57,649 nt of DNA from Streptomyces malaysiensis subsp. samsunensis (GCF_024519315.1 NZ_JANIIC010000066.1:1-57649), one strand, 5' to 3'; shown: positions 8,081-16,178, counted from the first letter of the stretch. Notes: generated by a model not told the origin, from the letters alone. Program-made: numbers and translations.

Positions 8081-9369
8081 GCCGGTGAGCCGGGAGCCGG
8101 AGCCGAGGCCGGGGCCGGAGCCGAAGCCGCAGCCGGAGCCGAAACCGAGGCATCAGCGGCGAGCTGCGGCGCGGAGAACCGCACGGGCAGCTTGGCCAGG
8201 CCCTTGGACCAGGGCGAGGCGATCCACGGAAGCAGTTCCTCCGGCACCGCGATCTCCATATCGGGCAGCCGGTGGCGCAGGGTGTCCACGGCGGTGCGCG
8301 TGATCAGCCGGGCCGGGTCGCGCGCCGGGCAGCTGTGCGGGCCCGCGCCGAAGGCGAGGTAGGAGCGGTTGCCGACGACCGGACGCCCGTCCTCGGGCAG
8401 CACCTCCGGGTCGGCGCTGGCGCCCGCGAGGCCGAGGATGAGCATGTCCCCGGCGCGGATGTCCTGGCCGCCGAAGCGCAGATCGCGGGTGGCGTAGCGG
8501 CCGGGGAAGTTCTGGGTGGGCGGCTGCCGCCACAGCACCAGGTCCAGGGCGTCGTCCACGGTGAGGTGGCCACGGGACAGCGAGGAGCGGAACGCGGGGT
8601 CGGTGAGCAGGATCTGGAGGGTGGAGGCGATCCAGTTCACGGTGGTGTTGTTTCCCGCGACGATGATCACCACGAGGTTGTGCAGCACCTCCTCGTCGCT
8701 GAGCCCGGCGGGGTGCTCCAGCAGCCAGGACGTCAGATCCGCGCCCGGCCGCCGCTTCTTCGTGGCGATCAGCTCCAGCAGGATCTGGCCCATCCGCTTG
8801 TTGGCGCCGGTGGCGGCCACGGTCGGGGCGACGATCGTGGTGAGCGTCTCGACCAGCTCGGCCCCGTTCTCCTCGTCCAGCCCCAGCAGTTCGGTGACGA
8901 CCTGGAGCGGCAGGATACGCGCGTAGCTCTCCACGAGGTCCGCCGCGTGCCGGTCGGCGAACCCGGCGACCAGCCGCTCCGCGGTGGCCCGCACCGTACG
9001 GATCAGCTCATGGCCGTCCACCCGCGCCAGCGCGTCGGCCACCGCCGAGCGCATCCGGCGGTGCGCCGCACCGTCGGCGAACAGCAGCGCCGGGCGCCAG
9101 CCCACCAGCGGCATCAGCGGTGAATCGGCCGCCACCCGGCCCTGGCGCAGCGGGGACCAGCGGCGCGGGTCATGGGAGAAGTACTGTTCGTCGCGGGTGA
9201 GATGGAGCAGTTCCCGGTGGCCGATGACCAGCCATGCCTCGACCCGGGGCGCGATCTCCACCGGGACCACCGGACCGTGGTCGCGCCGCATCCGCTCGTA
9301 GAGCTCGTTCAGCGGACCGTCGAGCGCGGTCCCGTACAGCGGCACCCGCGAGGCGGCCCGGGCGGTCAC
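8065..9369 (-). CDS. Cytochrome P450 lacking the ExxR motif (CYP157-like)
   Basis: This is a 434-residue P450. The I-helix (VAGNNTT) and heme loop (FGAGPHSCPARD, with the ligand cysteine near residue 346) are present. Where the K-helix ExxR should be, residues 276-280 read DLVLW, so both the glutamate and the arginine are missing. This is the known peculiarity of the CYP157 family, described from S. coelicolor conservons. The GTG start overlaps the cvnD stop as GTGA, so it belongs to the conservon operon. The last 35 or so residues are Ala/Pro/Ser repeats that run into the 20-bp tandem array. The substrate is unknown. Confidence 0.88.
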   Translation of the reverse strand: MTARAASRVPLYGTALDGPLNELYERMRRDHGPVVPVEIAPRVEAWLVIGHRELLHLTRDEQYFSHDPRRWSPLRQGRVAADSPLMPLVGWRPALLFADGAAHRRMRSAVADALARVDGHELIRTVRATAERLVAGFADRHAADLVESYARILPLQVVTELLGLDEENGAELVETLTTIVAPTVAATGANKRMGQILLELIATKKRRPGADLTSWLLEHPAGLSDEEVLHNLVVIIVAGNNTTVNWIASTLQILLTDPAFRSSLSRGHLTVDDALDLVLWRQPPTQNFPGRYATRDLRFGGQDIRAGDMLILGLAGASADPEVLPEDGRPVVGNRSYLAFGAGPHSCPARDPARLITRTAVDTLRHRLPDMEIAVPEELLPWIASPWSKGLAKLPVRFSAPQLAADASVSAPAAASAPAPASAPAPGSPAAPSD

Positions 9370-10088
9370 GACGCCTCCGTGAGCGTTTCGATCAGATGTG
9401 AGACCAGCGAGATCAGCGCCTTGACCGAGGACTGGTGCTCACGGGCGTCACAGATGACCAGCGGGGTGTGCGGGAGCAGATCGAGCGCGGAGCGCAGATC
9501 GTCCTCGCTGTGCGGTTTGCTGTCCGGGAAGGCGTTGACCGCCACGGAGAACGGCACATCCAGGTCCTCCAGATGTCCGATCGCGTCGAAGGACGCCTCC
9601 AGATCGCGGGTGTCGACCAGCGCGAGCGCGCCCAGCGCACCGCGCGCCAGGTCCTTCCAGGCGGGCAGGAACCGCTGCTGGCCGGGGGTGCCGAAGAGGT
9701 ACAGCACCAGCTCGCCGCCCAGGGTGATCCGCCCGAAGTCCAGCGCGACGGTGGTCGTGGTCTTCGACGGCCGCACCTTGGTGTCGAGCCGGGCCCCGGC
9801 CTGGCTCATCGTCGCCTCGGTGGAGAGCGGCTTGATCTCCGACACCGTGCCGATCAGCGTGGTCTTGCCGACGCCCATCGGGCCGACCACGAGGATCTTG
9901 GCCGCCCCGGCCACGCTGGACTGCACGTACATGACGGGTGTGTCGTCCATGTCATCCATGTCGTCCGTATCGCCCGTCTCGTCCGTCTTGCCTGTCTCGT
10001 TGGTGTGGTCCATGCGGGTCGTGCGGTCAGGGTGGCCCGGCCGGGCCGTGTGATCCATGTTCGTCGTTGTGCCGTCCGTACCGGCCAT
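9366..10088 (-). CDS. cvnD: Conservon GTPase CvnD
   Basis: This is a small Ras/MglA-like GTP-binding protein, the fourth member of the conservon, thought to act in a membrane-associated complex with CvnA, CvnB and CvnC much like a eukaryotic G-protein relay. The P-loop is GPMGVGKTT, and the effector and switch region follows with LYLFGTPGQQRF. The N-terminal ~50 residues are not conserved and consist of His/Asp/Thr/Gly/Met repeats (TGKTDETGDTDDMDDMDD). The start at 10088 is chosen for TGAGG overlapping the cvnC stop. An ATG at 10118 with GAGGAAGG upstream is also good, and it would overlap cvnC by 23 bp. Confidence 0.9.
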   Translation of the reverse strand: MAGTDGTTTNMDHTARPGHPDRTTRMDHTNETGKTDETGDTDDMDDMDDTPVMYVQSSVAGAAKILVVGPMGVGKTTLIGTVSEIKPLSTEATMSQAGARLDTKVRPSKTTTTVALDFGRITLGGELVLYLFGTPGQQRFLPAWKDLARGALGALALVDTRDLEASFDAIGHLEDLDVPFSVAVNAFPDSKPHSEDDLRSALDLLPHTPLVICDAREHQSSVKALISLVSHLIETLTEAS

Positions 10089-10095
10089 CGAGACC

Positions 10096-10461
10096 TCAGA
10101 GCTTGCTCTCAAGCCCATCGAGCACCTTCCTCAGCAAGTCCAAATCGGCACGTTTTCGCTTGACCACCCGGATCGGCGGACGCGCCACGATGTGCCCCCA
10201 GTCGATGAGATCCGCGAGCAGCACCTGCACCACTGGCGGGGCCTGACCGAGATGGGCGGCGACCTCCGCCACCGACAGCAGCCCCTGGCAGAAGTCGGCG
10301 ATCCGCCGGTACTCGGGCTGAAGATGTGGAGGCAGCGCGTTTCCGGACGCCATGACGAGCGTTTCCAGCGGCAGGGCTTTCCGTGAGGAACCGGCCCGCC
10401 CCCGTGTGATCACGTAAGGGCGTACCGCGGCCGTGGTGCGTTCCTCGCCGGGAAAGCTCAT
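10096..10461 (-). CDS. cvnC: Conservon protein CvnC (DUF742)
   Basis: This is a 121-residue DUF742 protein. The sequence has the family landmarks RPYVITRGR near the start, LPPHLQPEYRRIADFC in the middle, and AAHLGQAPPVVQVLLADLID, a winged-helix-like stretch, before the end. The ATG overlaps the cvnB stop as ATGA. In conservons this protein accompanies the sensor-like CvnA, the roadblock protein CvnB and the GTPase CvnD. Its exact role is not known. Confidence 0.92.
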   Translation of the reverse strand: MSFPGEERTTAAVRPYVITRGRAGSSRKALPLETLVMASGNALPPHLQPEYRRIADFCQGLLSVAEVAAHLGQAPPVVQVLLADLIDWGHIVARPPIRVVKRKRADLDLLRKVLDGLESKL

Positions 10462-10901
10462 GACGTCGGGTGGCCCTCCCGTGGCCGGCTGCTCAGATGG
10501 GCACCGATCTTCGCGACCAGTAACTGCATCTGCTGGGCCACCAGACCGACATCCGCGTCCGTATCGGTGGCCACCCCCAGCGAGGCGCCCTGACCGGCCG
10601 AGGTGAGCAGTACGAACCCGCTGTCGGACTCGATCATCAGCTGTCGCACCCCCGCGTCGTCGCCGAACAGCAGCGACACGGTGGACTGGCTGGTCACCGT
10701 CAGCGCGGCACACGCGGCGGCCAGCGACTCCGCCTCGTCCACGCCGATCCGGGACACCTCGCCGGTCAGCCCCTCTGCGGAGTCATGGCCCATGCGCAGG
10801 CCGTCCTCCGAGACGACGACGGCATGCCGCACCCCGGGAATCCCGGTCAGCGGACGCAGCATCCACCCAACATCGGGCAGCCTGGATATGGTTCCGGCCA
10901 C
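10458..10901 (-). CDS. cvnB: Conservon roadblock/LC7 protein CvnB
   Basis: This is a 147-residue roadblock/LC7-domain protein. Features are the N-terminal helix, LTGIPGVRHAVVVSEDGLRM, the central LAAACAALTVTSQS and the strand GFVLLTSAGQGASLGVATD. Roadblock proteins in this setting regulate small GTPases, here presumably CvnD, as MglB does for MglA. The GTG start overlaps the TAG stop of cvnA by one base. In the literature model CvnB is part of a membrane-tethered complex with CvnA. Confidence 0.93.
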   Translation of the reverse strand: MAGTISRLPDVGWMLRPLTGIPGVRHAVVVSEDGLRMGHDSAEGLTGEVSRIGVDEAESLAAACAALTVTSQSTVSLLFGDDAGVRQLMIESDSGFVLLTSAGQGASLGVATDTDADVGLVAQQMQLLVAKIGAHLSSRPREGHPTS

Positions 10902-12289
10902 TACCAGCCTCCTTCTCGGTCTTCTCGGTCCGGACTCGGTTCATCCCCGAGCGGTACGGCCCGCGTCTCCGCCTCCTCCGCCTCCGCCCGTCCGCGGCGG
11001 GTTCCGGAGACGACGCTGGTGATGGAGGCGCGGGCGGCCTCGGGTGTCCAGGGGGCCACGGCCGGCGGGATGGGCGCGGCGCCGGAAGCGGTGGCCGTGT
11101 CGGCCGGGGCGGTGCCGGTGGCCGGACGGCGGCGGTTGCGGCGCCGGGGCAGTCCATCGCCCAGCGGCGCGGGGACGCCGGGCGCGTCGGGCACGGACAC
11201 ACCGTTCAGCGGGCCGCCCCCGGCGGGGCCCGAGGCGGCCGGGCCGAGACCGGCGCCGCCCGCGTCCTGGTTCACCTTGCCGACGACCACGGGCTCCACG
11301 ACCACCGGCTTGTGGTCCGCCGCCCTGACGGCGCCCGCCGGCTCGGTCAGCAGCCGGTGCGGTACGAAGACCACCACCCGCGTACCGCCGTACGCCGACG
11401 CCGTGGACAGCTCCACGCCGAAGCCCAGCTCGCGCGACCAGCGCCCCACACAGGCGAGTCCCAGCCGTGGCACCGCGCCCAGCTGGGCCAGGTCGAGACC
11501 GTCCCGCAGCTGGCCCACGGCCTTCTCCAGCACGTCCGGCGGCATCCCGAGCCCCGCGTCGTCGATCTCGATTACCGCGCCCGCCGCGACCTCGCGGACG
11601 GCGACCGCGACCTGGGTGCGGGAGGGGGAGAACACCGTGGCGTTCTCCAGGAGTTCGGCCACCGCGTGCATCAGGCCCTCCACGGCGGGGGCGACCGCGT
11701 AGAGGTTCTGCCCGCCGTGGACGTCCACCCGGCCGAACTCCACGATGCGCGACTGCGCGCCCCGCACACAGTCGAAGAGCGACACCGGCCGGGTCTCCCG
11801 CCGCGCGGGCCAGATCCCGCACATCACCAGCAGCGTCTGTGCCTTACGGGTCATCTGGGCGGCGGCGTGGTCCGCCTTCATCACCTCGCCCATCAGCCGC
11901 GCGTCCTCGACATGCTGCTCGAGGCCGTCGAGGACCTGCTGCTGGACCATCGACATGGCGTGCATATTGCGGGCCACGGACTCGAACGACGCCTGGACGG
12001 AGTCGCGCAGGATCCGCTCCCGGCGCGCCGCCTCGTCCAGCTCGGACCGTACGGCGGCCAGCCGCTTGACCTCTTCGCCGCGCTCGGCCGCCAGCGTCCG
12101 CTCTTGTGCGGCATTGGCTCGTTCCCGTGCGGAAACGGCTCGTTCTCGCTCGTTCGCCCTACGCGCGTCCTGGAGCGCGCGGCGCAGTCTGACCACCCAG
12201 GTGAGGAACAGGGCGAACACCAGTACCAGCACCGCGGACGCGGCCAGGATGACGGCCCCGGTCCCCGACAGCACCTTTGACACCTCCAT
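10901..12289 (-). CDS. cvnA: Conservon sensor histidine kinase-like protein CvnA
   Basis: This is a 462-residue membrane protein with one N-terminal transmembrane helix (AVILAASAVLVLVFALFLTW), a charged coiled-coil stretch of about 60 residues (rich in RERA and AAERGEE), and a nitrate/sulfonate-sensor-type region ending in a HATPase_c fold (ELLENATVFSP, then DDAGLGMPP). The C-terminal ~130 residues are Pro/Gly/Ala-rich and probably disordered. No canonical phosphorylatable HisKA box is obvious, as in other CvnA proteins. The start at MEVSKVLSG (12289) is preferred because it puts the membrane helix right at the N-terminus and matches a TAGTAT hexamer 25 bp upstream. An ATG at 12373 is the longer option. 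Confidence 0.9.
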   Translation of the reverse strand: MEVSKVLSGTGAVILAASAVLVLVFALFLTWVVRLRRALQDARRANERERAVSARERANAAQERTLAAERGEEVKRLAAVRSELDEAARRERILRDSVQASFESVARNMHAMSMVQQQVLDGLEQHVEDARLMGEVMKADHAAAQMTRKAQTLLVMCGIWPARRETRPVSLFDCVRGAQSRIVEFGRVDVHGGQNLYAVAPAVEGLMHAVAELLENATVFSPSRTQVAVAVREVAAGAVIEIDDAGLGMPPDVLEKAVGQLRDGLDLAQLGAVPRLGLACVGRWSRELGFGVELSTASAYGGTRVVVFVPHRLLTEPAGAVRAADHKPVVVEPVVVGKVNQDAGGAGLGPAASGPAGGGPLNGVSVPDAPGVPAPLGDGLPRRRNRRRPATGTAPADTATASGAAPIPPAVAPWTPEAARASITSVVSGTRRGRAEAEEAETRAVPLGDEPSPDREDREGGW

Positions 12290-12313
12290 CTGGGACACGG
12301 CCAAGAAAGGGCA

Positions 12314-12343
12314 GATACTACTGACCAACTGATCAGTCTGGTC
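12314..12343 (-). promoter_or_regulatory. Candidate promoter/operator of the conservon
   Basis: A near-palindrome, GACCA-ACTGATCAGT-CTGGTC (12323-12343), lies about 35 bp upstream of the cvnA start. A TAGTAT hexamer (12315-12320, minus strand) sits between them and could be the -10 element. The palindrome would overlap the spacer or -35 region, the usual place for a repressor. Confidence 0.4.
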
Positions 12344-12402
12344 CGGTAGTTGCCAAACTCTCATGACTGGCAAGCCGCGTCCGCACCGGGGTCGGGGTTC
12401 GG

Positions 12403-13752
12403 CTACCCCGCCCGTGGCAGGCGCAACAGCAGGCGAGCGCCGCCCCGCGGGCTGGTGAGCGCCGTAAGGGTGCCGCCGTGGGCGTGAGCGATGTCATTGG
12501 CGATGGCGAGGCCGAGACCGGTGCCGCCGTCGTGGCGGGCCCTGGCATCATCCAGCCGGGTGAACCGTTCGAAGACGCGTTCGCGGTCGGCCTCGGGTAT
12601 ACCCGGGCCGTCGTCGTCCACGGCCAGTTCGACCGTGCCGCCTTCGACCGCCACGCCGACCGAGACCGTGGTACGGGTGTGCCGGCGGGCGTTGTCGGCG
12701 AGGTTGGTCAGCAGCCGGGACAGCTGCACCCGGCTGCCGGTCACGACGGCCACCCCCTCCTGGTCCCCGTCCATCGTGAGCGCGCCCGGATGGCGGCGTA
12801 CCTCCTCGGCCGCCAGCGCGCCGAGATCCACCGCCGCGGTGGGCGGCGCCTCCTGGGCGTCGAGCCGTGCGAGCAACAGCAGATCGGAGGCGACGGCCTG
12901 GAGCCGGTCGGTGTCCCGCAGCGCCTTGTGCACGGCGGTCGGCCAGTCGGTGCGCGACGGACGGGCCAGAACCAGTTCGAGCTGGGCGCGCACGGCCGCG
13001 ATGGGGCTGCGCAGTTCATGCGAGGCGTCGGCCACGAACTGACGCTGCCGGGTCATGGCCCGGTGCAGCCGGTCCAGCGTGGCGTTCATGGTCCGGGCCA
13101 GCCGGTGGATCTCGTCCCGCGCCGGGGGCACCGGTACCCGGCGGTGCAGAGCGCGCTCGGTGATCTCGGTGAACTCCTGCCGCATCGCGGCCACCGGCCG
13201 CAGCGCGCGTCCCACGAGCAGCCAGGTGAGACCCGCCACGAACAGCACAAGACCGGCCGCCGCGGGGGCGGCCTGGCGCAGCAGCAGCCCGGTGGCGCTG
13301 TCGAGGGAGGTGGTGGAGGGGCTCACCTTCACGCTGTACGGCTGCCCGGCCCCGGGGGGCTCGGCGAGCTCGGCCGGAGGCGTCGAATGCCAGGTCGGCT
13401 TTGCCGCGGAGGGGTCCGTCGGGGCCACGGGGGTGACCGTCCGGCCGGAGGCGTCCTTGATCGTCACCTCGCCCGGGGCGACGATGAACGCCCGCTTCGG
13501 CATCGTCTGGGTACGCCCCAGCTGGCCCTTGATGGCGACGGCGGCCTTCTGGGCGTCCAGGTCGGCGCTGGCGCGGAGGTTGTGCTGAAGGGCCAGCACC
13601 AGGGCCAGCATGCACAGCGCGATCGCGAAGGCCACCGTCCCCGCGGCCGCCAGCACGGCCTTGGCCCGCACGCTCAGCCCGGACGTCGGACGACGTGGGC
13701 GGCGCGGCGCCGCGTCCGCCGGCTCGTCCTCGGGTGCCATGTGCTGCCCCAC
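12403..13752 (-). CDS. Two-component sensor histidine kinase (OmpR-partner type)
   Basis: This is a 449-residue membrane kinase. Two transmembrane helices (about 35-58 and 165-188) flank an extracellular sensor region of about 105 residues. HAMP follows, then a HisKA box (VADASHELRSP, phosphorylatable His near 245), N box (NLADNARRHT), G1 (DDDGPGIP) and G2 (GGTGLGLAI). The GTG start at 13752 follows GGAGGGTGA and lies 4 bp after the response regulator's stop, so the pair is one operon. An ATG four codons later is also possible. The signal is unknown. The divergent secreted-protein gene is a plausible target. Confidence 0.92.
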   Translation of the reverse strand: MGQHMAPEDEPADAAPRRPRRPTSGLSVRAKAVLAAAGTVAFAIALCMLALVLALQHNLRASADLDAQKAAVAIKGQLGRTQTMPKRAFIVAPGEVTIKDASGRTVTPVAPTDPSAAKPTWHSTPPAELAEPPGAGQPYSVKVSPSTTSLDSATGLLLRQAAPAAAGLVLFVAGLTWLLVGRALRPVAAMRQEFTEITERALHRRVPVPPARDEIHRLARTMNATLDRLHRAMTRQRQFVADASHELRSPIAAVRAQLELVLARPSRTDWPTAVHKALRDTDRLQAVASDLLLLARLDAQEAPPTAAVDLGALAAEEVRRHPGALTMDGDQEGVAVVTGSRVQLSRLLTNLADNARRHTRTTVSVGVAVEGGTVELAVDDDGPGIPEADRERVFERFTRLDDARARHDGGTGLGLAIANDIAHAHGGTLTALTSPRGGARLLLRLPRAG

Positions 13753-13756
13753 CGTC

Positions 13757-14434
13757 TCACCCTCCGTCGCGGGCCAGCAGATAGCCCGCGCCCCGTATCG
13801 TGCGGATCGACTTCCGTCCGTACGGCACATCGATCTTCCGGCGCAGGCTCCGGATGTAGACCTCGACCAGGTTGGCCCCGCCGTCGTACGCGGTGTCCCA
13901 GACGCTCTGCACGATCTCGGACTTGGAGACCACCTGCCCGGCGCGCCGCGCGAGGTACTCCAGCACGGCGAACTCCTTGGCCGTGAGCGTGACCTCCTCC
14001 GTGCCCCGCGCACAGGCCAACGCCGCGGGCTCCAGCCGCAGATCGCCCATTTCCAGCACCTCGGGCCGGTCCAGTCCGCTGCGCCGCATCAGGGCCCGCA
14101 CCCGTGCGATCAGGACGACGAAGGAGAACGGCTTGGTCAGATAGTCGTCCGCGCCCACATCGAGCCCATCGGCCTCGTCGTACTCGCCGTCCTTGGCGGT
14201 GAGCATCAGGATCGGCGTCCAGTCGCGCTCCTCGCGCAGCCGCGAGCACACCTGATAGCCGGAGCAGCCGGGGAGCATCACATCCAGCACGATCGCCGCG
14301 TATTCGCCGGACCGGGCGAGCGCCAGGCCGCTCGGCCCGTCCGCCGCCGTCTCGATGGTGAAACCCTCCTGCTCCAGACCCTCGGTGAGCAACTCGCGGA
14401 GCCGGGCGTCGTCTTCCACCACCAATATGCGCAC
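13757..14434 (-). CDS. OmpR/PhoB family response regulator
   Basis: This is a 225-residue regulator. The receiver domain has VVEDD at the start, the phosphorylatable Asp in IVLDVMLPG (near residue 51), and TAKDG plus KPFSF, the usual Thr and Lys switch residues. The winged-helix DNA-binding domain ends with VWDTAYDGGANLVEVYIRSL and VRGAGY-like RGAGYLLA. The GTG start directly faces a large repeated motif at 14457-14522. The partner is the kinase immediately downstream. Confidence 0.95.
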   Translation of the reverse strand: MRILVVEDDARLRELLTEGLEQEGFTIETAADGPSGLALARSGEYAAIVLDVMLPGCSGYQVCSRLREERDWTPILMLTAKDGEYDEADGLDVGADDYLTKPFSFVVLIARVRALMRRSGLDRPEVLEMGDLRLEPAALACARGTEEVTLTAKEFAVLEYLARRAGQVVSKSEIVQSVWDTAYDGGANLVEVYIRSLRRKIDVPYGRKSIRTIRGAGYLLARDGG

Positions 14435-14456
14435 GCTGTCAGAATGGCATGCGAAA

Positions 14457-14522
14457 GCTGAGGCTCCGCTGAATCCGGCACCGGGTTCAGCGGGGCCTCA
14501 GGTGGTTCAGCGTGGGCTCAGC
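14457..14522. promoter_or_regulatory. Repeated operator between the two-component genes and the secreted-protein gene
   Basis: An imperfect inverted repeat (arms 14457-14477 and 14482-14502, 18 of 21 matching) has the core CTGAGGCTCCGCTGAA facing TTCAGCGGGGCCTCAG. It is followed by a third copy in direct orientation, GTTCAGCGTGGGCTCAG (14505-14521), 20 bp from the previous one. Direct repeats of this kind are typical binding sites of OmpR-type regulators, so the adjacent regulator may control both divergent transcripts here. Confidence 0.55.
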
Positions 14523-14607
14523 ATCGGTACGCGACGGTGGGTGCGCCGACGGATCAAGGGTCCTTCGGCAGCCAGTTCCACTCCCCGAACGAAGGAGAGC
14601 TGTGCCC

Positions 14608-15204
14608 ATGTCCCGTACCCTGCCCCGTGCCTCGGCCGCGAAGCGGCGCGGTGTCGTACTCGCCCTGGCGGCCGGCGCCCTGGCACTGGGGGCCGCGGCC
14701 CCCGCCTCGGCCTCCCAGTCCTCCTCGGACTCGGGCTCCGCCGCCAAGGGGAAGACGTCCCACGGCCCGGCCCTCTGTGTGATCCGGGCCGACGACGACA
14801 GCGCCACGCCGACCACGCCGACCACGCCGGCTGAGCGGGCCAAGTCGGTCAAGCTGGCCGAGGCGGGCAAGGCCACCGCGGTGTCGAAGGACCGCACCCA
14901 CGGGCACGACGACACCTGCATCGTCATCCCCGCCTTCCCGACCGATCCCGGTAAGACCTGCAAGGTCGTGGTGATCAAGCGTGGCACCGGGAAGACGGAC
15001 TCCATCCCCGCCTTCCCCACGAAGCCGGGCAAGCCCAGCAAGCCGGGCAAGCCGGGGAAGCCCGTGCCCACCAAGCCCGGCAAGCCGGGTAAGCCGGGTA
15101 AGACCTGCGTGATCGTCCTGCCCAAGGACGGGCACCGGGCCGCCAAGCCGTCCGATGTCGCGAAGACCGCGGCGGTCGAGGCGATCCGCTCGACCCGCTC
15201 CTGA
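14608..15204 (+). CDS. Secreted Lys/Pro/Gly-repeat protein of unknown function
   Basis: This is a 198-residue exported protein with no family I can name. A signal peptide (RRGVVLALAAGALALGAAAP, cleavage probably after ASA) is followed by a Ser-rich stretch. Four short segments then pair a cysteine with a beta-strand: LCVIRADDD, TCIVIPAFP, TCKVVVIKRG and TCVIVLPKDG. Between the last two lies a KPGKPSKPGKPGKP repeat (about residues 137-165). The ATG at 14608 is chosen for GAAGGAGAG upstream and because it places the signal peptide at the N-terminus. It is divergent from the OmpR-type two-component operon, and a strong hairpin terminator follows at 15240-15271. It could be a cell-surface or matrix protein, but nothing proves that. 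Confidence 0.75.
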   Translation: MSRTLPRASAAKRRGVVLALAAGALALGAAAPASASQSSSDSGSAAKGKTSHGPALCVIRADDDSATPTTPTTPAERAKSVKLAEAGKATAVSKDRTHGHDDTCIVIPAFPTDPGKTCKVVVIKRGTGKTDSIPAFPTKPGKPSKPGKPGKPVPTKPGKPGKPGKTCVIVLPKDGHRAAKPSDVAKTAAVEAIRSTRS

Positions 15205-15239
15205 CCGATCGGCCGGCCAAGTGGGGGGTCGGCCGCTCC

Positions 15240-15271
15240 AAGGCCCGGCGCGCATGGCGCGCCGGGCCCTT
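15240..15271 (+). terminator. Hairpin terminator after the secreted-protein gene
   Basis: A perfect 12-bp stem (GGCCCGGCGCGC with its complement) around the loop ATG lies 38 bp after the stop codon. There is no long T-tract, which is usual in Streptomyces. Confidence 0.75.
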
Positions 15272-15475
15272 CCGCGCTGGTGGGCGTACGACGGGCCGCA
15301 CGACCCGTAGCTCGTCGGCCAGTTGCTCGCAGGCCGTCGCCAACGGGCCGGAAAGCTCAAATCCTGCTCTGAAACGGCATTGATCTGGGTTCATTACCGC
15401 TCAGAAGGACAAAACTGACGGTAATTGAGCAGCTCGGATGGACGTGGATGGACATGGATGGACGGGGGCATTCCG

Positions 15476-16162
15476 ATGTGGGCCATATCCAGACGCCCCG
15501 CCTCGGCGGAGCCACAGGCGCTGGACCTCTATGACATCGCCTATCTGGTGGGCGGGCGGCGGTGGGTGATCCAGACCGTCCTGATAGCGCTCCAGGAGCG
15601 CGACGCGATCACCCTCCGCCGGTCCCGGATACGGACCACGGCGGGTGAGACCGCCGAGCACCCGGTGGAGCGCGCGCTCATCGAGCTGTGCCCCCGTTGG
15701 AAACCGGTGGACCAGGTGGTCACCGCGCTGCTGCGCGGACCCGGGCTGGAGGAGATCCGGCACCGGCTCGCCGCCCGCGGTCTGCTCACCCGTCTCCGGG
15801 GCCGCCCCACCCGCACCGGCAGGCGCCGCGTGGAAGTGGCCGTACGGGAGGGGGCGCTCCCCGCGTACGTCTTCTACGGCCCCCTCGTCGTCCCGGAACC
15901 GGCGCGGCGCAAGGCCGTCAGCGCGGCGATACCCATCCCGACCGGCGACCCGGCCTACTGGGACCGGAATGTCCTTCTCGCCTATGACCCGGTCTACCCC
16001 GACCACGAGTCCTTCTACGAGGCGCACGCATGGGGCGACGACCATGGCGGCCATCATGGCGGAAGCCATGGCGGCGACCACGGCGGTGGGCATGGCGGCG
16101 ACCACGGCGGCGGCCACCACTCCTGCGGCGGTGGTGGCGGTGGTGGTGGCAGCGGCGATTAG
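15476..16162 (+). CDS. TIGR04222-like protein with a His/Gly-rich tail
   Basis: This 228-residue protein's conserved part has LYDIAYLVGGRRWVIQTVL, then HPVERALIELCP and VVTALLRGPGLEEI, which resembles the TIGR04222 family common in Streptomyces. The family is usually membrane-bound. Here I see no clear membrane helix, so it may be a soluble form. The last ~40 residues are almost only His, Gly and Asp with one Cys (DHGGHHGGSHGGDHGGGHGG), which could bind metal ions. The start is the ATG at 15476. ATG at 15458 and TTG at 15425 in the same frame are alternatives with weaker support. The function is unknown. Confidence 0.7.
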   Translation: MWAISRRPASAEPQALDLYDIAYLVGGRRWVIQTVLIALQERDAITLRRSRIRTTAGETAEHPVERALIELCPRWKPVDQVVTALLRGPGLEEIRHRLAARGLLTRLRGRPTRTGRRRVEVAVREGALPAYVFYGPLVVPEPARRKAVSAAIPIPTGDPAYWDRNVLLAYDPVYPDHESFYEAHAWGDDHGGHHGGSHGGDHGGGHGGDHGGGHHSCGGGGGGGGSGD

Positions 16163-16178
16163 GCGGCCGGGCCCGCCG

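Noticed and set aside
6673..12289. Biosynthetic gene cluster because of two P450s
   Set aside because: No polyketide, peptide or terpene synthase is present. The P450s belong to the conservon layout.
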